Assembly (NCBI GenBank): GCA_021464415.1
Contig: CM038467.1
Location: forward strand, 27,707,248-27,771,247
From: Lonicera japonica
Lineage: Eukaryota; Streptophyta; Magnoliopsida; Dipsacales; Caprifoliaceae
Length of the DNA: 64,000 bases
Reading direction: 5' to 3'
Within the stretch, counting starts at the first letter, position 1. Every line of letters begins with the position of its first letter. This document shows, piece after piece, positions 49,155 through 58,747 of this stretch. Made by a program: the position numbers and the translations under genes. The notes under the pieces were generated by a model. It worked only from the letters and a program-made list of their open reading frames with translations. It made no database searches and had not been told where the DNA came from.

Positions 49155-51002
49155 CTACTCCTCATCGCCGTCGCCAACTCCTGCACCAGACCTTGAAAGG
49201 GAGGGCTTACCAGTCTCCCACTTCGTTAGCAAGTCGGGCTCTTCAACTCTGATCAGTTGCAGAACAACTAGAGCATCACTTATCCTCTCAGTTATTTTAG
49301 CATTTAGCTCAGGAGTTACATCGATCTCTGAGGGTACTTCCAGGTCCTCGAGCTCCTCAGGCCTCTGCAAAGCCGGCTCTTTGCATTTATAGAAGCCGGT
49401 GACAAAAGAATTTGAGATCTTCAGCAAGGGACCCTCCGTGGCGCAGAACTCCTCAATGGCATGGGACTTCACTGCCGGGACAGACTTCTTAAACCTCTTC
49501 AGCTCGAGCTCTTTGGCCATCAGCTGAGCTTGGGCGTCTTTTAATGCTTTCTCAGCACCCTCTCTGCCATTGCGCTCTAAATCCGCTGTTTCCTGGCTCT
49601 TCTCCAACGAAAGCCCAGCGTTATGAAGCTCTCTCCTAACTTGGGTTAGCTCGGACTTAAATTTGAAGGCCTCTTATTTCTTGGCCTTGTGCTTTTGAGA
49701 CAAGGCTTTGTACTCATGCTCTAACCGGCTGAACATATCGTTGAAACCGTCCACCTTACCCTTTAGACCTTCTGTCTCTGATAGGGCATTATTTAGTTGG
49801 TCTAACATGACTTTCTTGTCGTTGTCAACTCTTTCCAGGTCGCTCTTGATAATATAAAGCTCATTCTGCGTCTTGGTGAGTTCCTCCTGAAGAGCTGAGT
49901 TGGCTACGGCGCTAGAACCCTCCTTAGCCAAGTGGAGGTTTGAGAAAAAGAGATTCATTGCCTGCGAAGAAGTGAAAGAGAGAAATTATACTCAAAGAAT
50001 TTGAAGAATGGAGCCTAAAATGAAGATACAAATACTTGACTCATGTGAAGGCTAAACAAGCTAGCTAATGAGCTTGTTCTCGTTCCCTTGCATGCTTCAC
50101 CACCTTTTGTGATAGAGGAGAGAGAGAATAGCCTTACACGAAGAAGGCAGAGCTACCTTGAGTGCTAGGATCAGGCGTGCTCTCATCAGTTCGCCCAAGT
50201 CCGAAAGTTTGCTCGGGGGCATCCTTGGCCCCAGTTATTACTACCTCCTCTTCCTCTACCCCAAGCTCCTCAGCACCTACGGAGCTCTTATCAGCAGGAC
50301 TGGGGGCTCTATTCTCTGAAGCCCCTTTTTTCTCTAAGGCCATCTTCTTAGGGCTAAGGAGATAGAGGTCTTCCAATGGGGCGTTCATGAGTTTCACCTA
50401 GCTCTGTACATTCTCTGGTGGGGAGCTGATAGGTCCGATAATGACCGTTTGGGCTGGCTGGGAGACCTTGGGCTGTTTCGAAATGGCTTCCCCAACTCTA
50501 TCAGGTCCCTTAGACCTCTTCGATGGGGGCAAACCCCTGGCCAGCACGGTCCTTTTCTTGGTCATCTTCTCGGTGTTCACCTTAAAGACCAGGGCTGAGA
50601 AAAGAATGAGAGAAAGTCGAAGTCAGCAAGTAGTGAAGGCTACGATCAAAGTAAAAGAAAAAAAGATTGAAGACTCACTTTTTTTGGGCACCACAGGCAC
50701 CTATTGAAGGGGGCTACAACCAAAACCCTGTCACTAGGGTAGACATGTTGGATTTCCTCTTGGTTCCCCTCCTGTGGAGTGTCAGCCTAAGCTCCAATCT
50801 TCCCGATGACTATGGAAGCTTTAGGACCCTGGTCGTTGCCTCCCTGTTGAGCAGACTTGAGCCCTAGATTGTTTCTCTCGGAAGGCAAGAGTACGTCCAA
50901 GGGAGGAAGGTCCTCCACGATAAGGACATTGGGCTTCGTATTGAGAGGCCTGGGGCCTAGTCTATACCTCCACAACATTCTGGGAGCTACACATTTAGTC
51001 AC
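49155..51002 (-). pseudogene. Antisense ORF of the Tat-type Gypsy element (coiled coil), broken
   Basis: Minus-strand coding islands run 51002-50787, 50580-50398, 50397-50134, 49958-49674 and 49607-49155. They carry Pro/Ser-rich and acidic linkers (LGVEEEEVVITGAKD), then a long heptad-rich coiled coil (QEELTKTQNELYIIKSDLER, LKDAQAQLMAKELELKRF) and an acidic tail ending GDGDEE. Single stops lie at 50398-50400 and about 49674. Tat elements such as Grande and Retand carry an antisense gene here whose role is unknown. The expected N-terminal domain is absent beyond 51002. Confidence 0.65.
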
Positions 51003-53850
51003 ATAATTGGATAAAAATATGACTCATATATTTGACTGTTTGGAGCTGTCACATTTTTTAAACAAAACGACGTAGTTTGGTATTATATACAAATACAACA
51101 TAATAAATCCCTAAATAAGAATTATGACTCTTATTCTCACTCTCACTATCATTATGGCTGATTGAAACAATGCCACTCTCACTCTAGCTGATTCAAACCT
51201 AAAACCAATATTCAAACAGCAAAAACTTACAAAAATCGAAGTTGGGGTTAGCTGGGGCTCATGATTTACTCGAGTATTCATTAATCAAAGTTGGGGTTTG
51301 GATTTTTTTAAAGATTCAAACCCAATCCATACACAAATCGAAGATTCGACAAAATCAAAGTTGGTGTAAGCTGGTGTTTGGGATTTACTCAAGTCTTCAG
51401 AAATCGAAGTTGGTGTTAGCTGGGTTCGTGATTTGCTCTAGATCTGAGCCATTTTCCATTCACTTATGACAAGGTACCTGCTTTTGTAGATCTTGTTTTA
51501 TCTTTTGTCTTAAATCCTCTGTTACTTGAGCATTCTCTCACTTTTGGAGTGTTTGTTTTGTGTAATCGAAAATTCTAGTGTTTTTAATTTAAATCAGAAT
51601 ATAATTGGCCTATTTTTGTGGAATTGTCATATAATTTGTTAATTTGTGTGGCTTTTTTTTTTGCTTTACTGTTTGCTTAAAACGGTTGATTCACAACTAT
51701 ATACATATATATATATATATATATATAACAATAAAAAGGAATTCACTTGCTGCTATCTTATCCATTAATTAGCATGAAAATTTAAATGAAAACGGTATGT
51801 AAGAAATTAGAAATGAAAGAATAAAAATAAGGGGTAAAGGAGGACAGTGAGCTTTATAGAAAGATAGATGATTGGGGGTGTTTTAATGTTAGAATTATAG
51901 TATTAATTATCCTCTTGTTTGACCAAGTATATAGTTATTTTGGTTTGTTTTTTTATTATCATACTCTATGGAAAAAGTCTGTTGCTAAGGTGTTTAATAT
52001 TTTTCGTTATAGTTTGGTTTAACAGATTACCATAGTTTGTTTTAGCAGATCATTTGGTGCTAGACAATAGGAGTTTGAATATCTATTTTTAGAGTTTGTT
52101 TTTCTAGAGTCTGTTGGAGTATGGCCTATATAAAGGCATGTGTGTGATTAAAGTGAATAATAAGTAATCAATACATTTTCTCCCATTTTTGAGATTTAGT
52201 GTATTACCTTGTCTTTAATTACTCCTATAATTCTTTTATGTTCCAATAGTTAATAGAAATGGACACTTGTGGTTTGAAAAGGAAAAGCATGTATGCATAT
52301 ACATAAGTTTTTCTCATCAACAAAGCCCGTGCTCAAGATGCCGAAGCTTACTTTTCCTTTTTTTTTTTTTTTGATTAGCCATACTTCATGAACTAGGTCC
52401 ATTCTTTATTCTTTTCTTAAATATTTTTGGGTAAATTGTGTTAAATTGCATATATGTAAATGAGATATTTTTATTAGTGCTAGTAAAAGTAGGAGTGGTG
52501 ACGGGATTTTATGCTATAGGTTATATTCTATGTTGAATTCGGACTAGATAAATGATTATATATTGCATTATAGATAATAAAATTAAATATTAATCACTGA
52601 CTATACTTCCTTCTATAGTCAATTAAATGTTTGGTATCGGACTAGCATTTAACTGACCATACTTCCTTAATAAAATTAATTATATATTAGTCACTGACTA
52701 TACTTCCTTTTATCAATGGTCTACTAGTATTTAAATATCCTAGTTATATATTAAATACCTTAGAATTATTTTTTTTCCTTGTGGTTGAGCGTTTTAATCA
52801 CATAAAACCCCTATTAATTATAATATAAGGTGCTAGTTTGTCATTTACATTGGTTAAGCAGCTTGGATAATTGCTAAGGTTGTTTGTTATCCACTTGATG
52901 TTGTCAAGAAGAAGTTCCATATTAATGGATTTTATATACTCATATTGATTTATTGATGCATTATATATACTCATTCTTTAGATGCACAAAAGCAATTCAT
53001 ATTGATTTCTCTGGTTGGCCTCCTTTTGCACAATTTTTTTTTTCATTCTTTAGATGCATTATATATGCTCATTAGATTTTTACTAGGATATGATATATTT
53101 CCTTCAATTATAGAGCTTGTTTTAATAGCATTAAATTTTTCCTATTTTTGCTCCTCTATTATTTTAGCGATTCTCAAAATCAGTACATAAACAATGTTTC
53201 AAGAGAGGGGTTTAACTGGCTCAACAAAATTGGACTTGAAAAGCACTTGACTTGCTGTGCTAATTGTTCAAACAATTTCACTAGAGAAGCTTAAAGAATA
53301 GTGAGCAATATTCATGAAAATGAGTCTACCATCACTTCATCAACCTCCAGCTTGCCTTCATGGCTCTAATAGTACAAGGAACATAATTGAAACTAGACCA
53401 TCGATGTTCAGGTCTCAAACAATTCGATAAAATGCCTCGATGAAATATGTGTTCCACAAAACTAATGCAGAACAAAGTCTAACATTCCCTTTGTTTGATA
53501 TGTTTAATAGGAATATGAAAAAGTTAAAAGTCTATGCAAGAAATAGAACTCAATTTGCAGCTCTGTTCATAAATAGCTTTATTTTCTTCACAAGACCATT
53601 CATTTTCCTACACTTCCATCCCTCTGCTTTAATGGCTTCAAAGTTGCATCAAAGGCTTGTGAATTGGTAGGATTACAGGTCAATTTGCAGCTCTGATGAT
53701 ATTTTAGCTTGTATTGTGAACTTGAGATTCGAGAACTATTGTGAATATTAATTTAATTGGATTGCAATGTAAATATATTATGAATATTGATAGGATTATA
53801 GGTGAAATAAAAATTGGTTTTTCATTTTTCATAATTTTTTTAAATATTTC
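51003..53850. other. Unassigned AT-rich block inside the Gypsy element
   Basis: No domain was recognised. It includes three related phrases of AAGTTGG(G/T)GTTAGCTGG type (51238-51425) and an LTR-like stretch at about 51889-52250 (TGTTAG..., CTATATAAAGGC, ...GTTCCA). It also has two or three diverged copies of CACTGACTATACTTCCTT (52590-52710). It replaces the 5' part of the antisense ORF, so much of it is probably inserted DNA, perhaps the body of the CACTA element that ends at 54337. Confidence 0.4.
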
Positions 53851-54337
53851 AAAAATTGTGACTGCAAAAAACAGTTACAATTTTGTGACTAATTTATCAT
53901 TGCCAATCAGATGATCATTGTGACTGATAGCAACAGTCACAAAAAAAATCTTGTGACTGCCTTAAACAGTCATAATAGTTGTGACTAATTTTGACTAGCA
54001 AAAACAGTAGCATAATATTTTTTGTGACTGCTTTTAACAGTCATAATGTTAATTCTTGTGACTGCTTTGAACAGTTGCAAAGTAGATAATTGTGACTGTT
54101 TTTGGCAGTCACAAGTAAAAATATTGTGACTGCCATTAACTGTCATAATGAGCATTTGTGACTGCCTCTAATAGTCAGTTAAGAAGGTCATATATTTGCT
54201 GCTTGTGACTGCTTTGTGTCTGTTTTTGGCAGTCACAAAGAAAATTGTGATTGGTATTTTTGTGACTGCCATTTGTGACTTTTTTTAGCCTTTGTGATTG
54301 TTTTTGGCAGTCACAAAACCCTGTTTTTGGTGTAGTC
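53850..54337. mobile_element. CACTA (En/Spm-like) terminus with subterminal repeats
   Basis: The right edge reads CCCTGTTTTTGGTGTAGTC. Inverted, this is GACTACACCAAAAACAGGG, one base from a CACTACACCAAAAA terminus. Inward from it lie more than a dozen TGTGACTG and CAGTCACAA words arranged as short palindromes separated by a few bases, the usual CACTA subterminal binding-site array. The matching left end was not found, so the left boundary given is that of the repeat array only. Confidence 0.7.
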
Positions 54338-54338
54338 A

Positions 54339-54352
54339 AGGATAGGGGGCAA
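54339..54352 (+). promoter_or_regulatory. Gypsy polypurine tract
   Basis: AAGGATAGGGGGCAA lies immediately before the 3' LTR. It is the primer site for plus-strand DNA in an active element. Confidence 0.75.
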
Positions 54353-54353
54353 T

Positions 54354-55224
54354 TGATGGTGCAAATTATTAATTCAATTTACCCCGATAATCTCAAGCTG
54401 ACACGTGACTATCTACGTCAACTATCAGGCTTGCTTTAGTGCGAGGAGCTTGGAGGAGCCATGTTATGACTTTGTAAGAAGGATAGAGCCCCTCAAGAGC
54501 TAGGTACCCGCTCAAGGGTCAATTACGTACGACAAATTGCGAAGCCTGGGCTCCAGAGCTCTTTCGGCAAGCTCTGAAGCGCCCAACCACTATACCAGAG
54601 TAGTTAGCGGAAGCATGGGGGATTGCTAACTGCTTTGCAGAGTGCGCAGAACTCCCCCCACCTTCATTAAATGCACACCAGCTGCATTTAATACACCGAA
54701 ATTCATGGAGAAGCAAGGTCGGAGTTGGTACTGATCGATGTATGGCCCCAGACCTGCTCTGGGAGCTCTGGCCACATGTCTCATTTAGTCATATATATAC
54801 AAGAAGCATTTACTTCTGCCAACAACCATGTTCCAACTTAGACAAATCAGAGAGAGACAAAAGAATCAAAACACACGACCATAGGTGTGGGATACCGAGC
54901 TCCGCAACCCGCTTCAGAGCTCCTAAATTAGAGAGATTAAACTCTGAGTGGCTTAGCCTTCATCTTGTTGTAACATTACGAGAATAGAATAGCTAGAAAG
55001 ACTTTCGTGAGTTTGTAATGATTGTTTATTTATCCTTAATATAAAGCAAACCGAGCTCCTAACTCTATTCCACAGGGGAGGACTAACCCGTATCTTCATA
55101 TGAGGCCAACATCCTTTATAAATTCTTGACTCTCTTAAATTCGACACCTTTACCATTCTAATTATTTGTCATAACATTTTTGACGTGCGGTCTAAAATAC
55201 CCCTCCAAGATTTTAGCACTAACA
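54354..55224 (+). repeat. Gypsy 3' LTR (871 bp)
   Basis: It begins TGATGGTGCAAATT and ends TTTTAGCACTAACA and matches the 5' LTR throughout. Most differences are transitions, the pattern left by cytosine methylation, together with a short deletion near 54575 relative to the 5' copy. Confidence 0.92.
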
Positions 55225-55545
55225 GTCAAATCTTATAAATTTCATCAAAAAAATCAATCGGAAAGTGGGTTAACTAAAAAATTAATATATATGTGTGTGT
55301 GTGTGCACGCATTTTCTAGTTAATCAACCTGGACACACACACACACATATGTATATATACTTATATATCAATTTTCTAGTTAATTCACTTTTCGTTTGAA
55401 TTTTTTTATGAAAATTGGTGAAGGTGATCTAATAATTATAGAAATTATCTCGGCCAAATTTCGTCAAAAAATTCATTCATTTACCCCCTTAAAAGCTTAA
55501 ATCCGTATAGAATGGTCCTTATGGGAAATGCATCCTATAAACATA
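55225..55545. mobile_element. Remaining part of the fold-back MITE split by the Gypsy element
   Basis: It starts mid-arm directly at the LTR edge (AAATTTCATCAAAAAAATCAA) and passes a TG-rich centre (55285-55350). It continues through an inverted arm with TTCACTTTTCGTTTGAATT, GGTGAAGGTGATCTAATAATT and TTCATTTACCCCCTTA. The end GGGAAATGCATCC matches the terminus of copy 2 at 5254. Its missing outer left arm resembles 42640-42706. Confidence 0.6.
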
Positions 55546-55555
55546 TACGAGCCTT

Positions 55556-56087
55556 TCTCTTAAGATGACCAATGTTTTGTGAACCAAATGCGGACTAACC
55601 ATTTTGATGGGGTAAATGGATATTATTTTTATGAAACTTTATGAAGATAATCTTTATGATTAATAGATTATTTTCACCAAATTTTATCAAAAACTTCAAT
55701 CAAAAAGTGTGTTAACTGAAAAATTGATATATATATATACACAGAGCATTTCTGGTAAGGACCGGTCCTTACGGACTGGGCCTTTTATGACACTTTTTCA
55801 TCGTAAAAACACTTGGGGGTGCGTTTTTATGACGCAAAAGCGTCGTAAAAGAGACCAATCCGTAAGGACTGGTCCTTACCAGAAATTTTCCATATATATA
55901 TGCACATTTTTTGCCATTGAAATTTTAGATGTTAGCTAACTCACTTTCCGATTGAATTTGGTAGAAATGATTACTAATCATGAAGATCATATTCACACAG
56001 TTTTATAATTTTTTTTTCATATGTTTATCCTCTCAAAAATGGTTGGTTTGCATTTGGTCCTCAAAATATTGGTCATCTTAAGAAAAT
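55556..56087. mobile_element. Fold-back MITE, copy 5, with a nested MITE
   Basis: The left end TTCTCTTAAGATGACCAAT pairs with ATTGGTCATCTTAAGAAAAT on the right. The arms share the family words AACCATTTT, GGGGTAAATG and ATTTTCACCAAATTTTATC. The centre is interrupted by a separate palindromic element at 55746-55888. Confidence 0.75.
55746..55888. mobile_element. Short MITE nested inside fold-back copy 5
   Basis: The terminal inverted repeats are TTTCTGGTAAGGACCGGTCC on the left and the complementary GGACTGGTCCTTACCAGAAA on the right, about 26 bp in all. The body holds ACGCAAAAGCGTCGTAAAA. TA-rich sequence flanks both sides, suggesting a TA-type target. It is non-coding and about 140 bp long. 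Confidence 0.75.
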
Positions 56088-56411
56088 GACTTATTTATAT
56101 AATAAGCGGTCATGGTTTTTGAATTCTAAAAATGTATAAGGGAATAAAGAATTGTGTGACTGAGATTTAAGATCTGCTTTTTGAATGGTCTTTAGTGCCC
56201 TTTGGTAGGTGTTTTGACATCGTATATATATGTACACACAAGGGAAAGTTCAAGCTACACTGATGTAAAATTAAGATGTTTTGCTCTTATCCATAACTTT
56301 TTCTCAGAACCGAGATTCATAATTAATCAATTTCATTGTTAGATAAGCTATTTTTATTGTGTTTATCAAGTATACACAATTTCAAATAAATCTGATATTT
56401 GTAAACATATA

Positions 56412-56799
56412 GGGCTTGTTTGGTAGCTCTCTTTTTTTTTTTTCTAGATAAGTTTTTAAAAATGTGGTGTTTGGTTGAATGTTTTGAGTTAGAGTTGGTT
56501 TTTTGAAAAGTGAATTTGGTTTTGTTTGATTTTTTTTCAAACAAAGAAAAAAATGCATAAAAAATTTCAAAAAATAGTCACAATGGATCTTATTTTATAG
56601 ATCTCGATAGTAGGTTTCAAATATATATTTTTTATTATTTTTGAATTTTTGGATTTAAGTTATGGCGTTTTAAAAGTTTTTTTAGAGAGAGAAAGTAAAG
56701 TTAAAGTTTTTTTTGGAAGTGTAAAAGTAGAGATGTTTGTGAGTTGAGTTTTTAAAATTTGTAGAAAAAAAAATAAAAAGAGAGCTACCAAACAGGGGC
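56412..56799. mobile_element. MITE with GTTTGGTAGCTCTC ends
   Basis: The left end GGGCTTGTTTGGTAGCTCTC mirrors GAGAGCTACCAAACAGGGGC on the right. ATA occurs outside both ends, a possible 3-bp duplication of PIF/Harbinger type. It has T-rich and A-rich halves and no coding content. Confidence 0.75.
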
Positions 56800-57953
56800 A
56801 TAATCATTATACTTACTTTTACTTAATTTATGTAAAGTTCATAATTCATTATATAATGTGATTATGATGAGAGACTTTTGTATCTCCAATTAATTCATTT
56901 TTTTGCATGCATCTTGAAGATATTATAATTAACTAATTCAACGACTAGATCGATGAATTATGAAAGTGAGAAAAAGTTATTGACGGGTATAAAACTTTTT
57001 TGTTTTACACCAACTGTAACTTGAACATTCCCAAATATTGAGCAATCCACAAACGATGAAAATTTCTCTTTTGCAAATCCTTCAAGTCGAAACCAAAGCT
57101 CTTATTTTCTGGGGAGTAGTAATTGTTCAAGCAAGTCTTGTTGCGTGATTAATCAATGGATGGGGGAGTTGTGTGAATGACGAGACCAGACTAACTTAAA
57201 GTCAAGGCTCTTCAACCTGGATCACACTTATTGGTTTCAAAATCTAGAATAAATGATTAATCGACCAATTAATGTTAATTTCTTTAATAATGAGTGTTGT
57301 ATGATGTGCTAACAGTATATGTGACACTTCAACAATAGTATAAAATGGTTTGAATGAAGGTACAATAATTGTTACCAAAAAAAAATGAAGGTAAAATAAG
57401 CGCCAAAATTATAGACGAAATTTAACTCTTTGTGATAGGAGTTATTCCACCTCTATAATTGAGCTTAGAGCTCAGATAACATTTATAGACGATAATAGTA
57501 TGGAGTAGAGCTTTGATTATAACTGTTTTATAACTTTAAACTAGTTTGGCTAATACAATTCACGTACAAAGTATCTTCACAACCTATCTATTTAATGCCC
57601 AACATGTCAATAAGATATGGTTCGCTTAGCAGATAAGTTACCGGTGGGCAGCAAAGAATCTAAGTGTACTTCTCTCTTGAATAATGCTTTGTTCTTGCTT
57701 AATCAACTGTGTTGAATGCTGAGAACTTGGGTGGTTGTGGAGTAGTAAAAGCCCTGTCATCATTAGTAGTGGTTGATCAACTATGTCAATCACTTGATCT
57801 TGCTTTCCCCCCTTAATTCAGAATATTAAATGTAGTTGGTGTGCATAAAATACAAGTATGATGCTCTGTTCACTCACTATGATAGTGGCAACATTCATCC
57901 ATGCTATCACTACCTATTATTAAACTTTGCCTGTGCGAAGCGGTAGGTCTGAG

Positions 57954-57989
57954 GTCTGTTGTGTTGCTAAGTAGACCTACACAACAGAC
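57954..57989. repeat. Perfect 11-bp inverted repeat (hairpin)
   Basis: GTCTGTTGTGT (57954-57964) and ACACAACAGAC (57979-57989) are exact inverted copies 14 bp apart. A second pair, GTAGGTCT at 57943 and AGACCTAC at 57973, allows an alternative stem. No promoter, terminator or transposon end was recognised. Confidence 0.7.
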
Positions 57990-58272
57990 GTAAGGTCTGC
58001 AAGTTGAACCTTACAAATAACTCTGCAAGGTCTTGGTCAATAGGATCGGTTCTTTGGTTGACTTCTTATGCTGTCACGGGTATCCATTGTGACAATCCAA
58101 TGTAGGACGCCATGTGTCATCTTCTGGTTAGCCCAGCTGACGAATTAGTAGGGCCCAGAAGGTAATTTACTAATTACCCTCATCAACGCTCAAACAGGTT
58201 TTCATCTGGGCACGTGAGCTAGTGGGGCATTGGTCATAGCCGAAATTCGTTGAGGGGGATAGATATATATCT

Positions 58273-58305
58273 AGAGAGAGGGAGAGGGAGAGGGAGAGGG
58301 AGAGG
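58273..58305. repeat. (GGGAGA)n microsatellite
   Basis: About five hexamer units lie in the 3' flank of the methyltransferase gene. Confidence 0.9.
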
Positions 58306-58747
58306 CTACAAGCAGTAAAAGGAAAAACATTATATTTTTCATTATTATATGCACCAAGAATGTTTCATACATAACAGTATTATCCATAGGATGAATTGCA
58401 AAACAAGATCCTTAAAGCCAGCAATCAAGAAACATGGCCGACTGCATCAGCAATTTAGTATTTTCAATACACGTTAACCTATAAAGAGAACTCCTCAATC
58501 AACAATTTTACCTTTTTGGGAAAGATTCAACCCAAGTTCTGTAAAAATCAACAACTGGTGGGTACTCTTATCGCCAAAGTAGAAATAACTTTTGCTGAAG
58601 CAACATAATACCCAGACAGCACAATGTACAACTCAATGCAGCACTCGCACTTCTATATGCCAATATTTTTCCCAAACACCCAAGTTGCGAGAATAATAGA
58701 TAAATAGGATTTCAAGACTTAACAGAGAGCTATTTCTTTGTTTTTTT

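Larger units (their letters stand above)
42707..55224 (+). mobile_element. Ty3/Gypsy LTR retrotransposon, Tat-lineage type, defective, 12.5 kb
   Basis: It has paired LTRs of about 880 bp, a primer-binding site TGGCGCCGT (start of a tRNA-Asp-type site) at 43591 and a purine tract before the 3' LTR. The order is gag, protease, reverse transcriptase, RNase H, a second RNase H, integrase, which is Gypsy. The second RNase H, the tandem-repeat 3' region and the antisense ORF are known traits of the Tat group (Ogre, Retand, Grande relatives). Stops, mutated active sites and a truncated integrase make it non-autonomous. A matching 5-bp target duplication was not found. Confidence 0.9.
56800..58747. 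other. Intergenic DNA and 3' flank of methionine S-methyltransferase
   Basis: No gene was recognised. It includes a strong hairpin at 57954-57989 and a (GGGAGA)n microsatellite at 58273-58305. The last few hundred bases (about 58330-58747) are probably the 3' untranslated region of the minus-strand gene, whose stop codon is at 58748-58750. Confidence 0.55.

Noticed and set aside
51889..52250. A solo LTR (TGTTAG...TTCCA with a TATA-like CTATATAAAGG)
   Set aside because: The ends are only weakly inverted, no target duplication is seen and no partner LTR is present; kept as a remark under the unassigned block.
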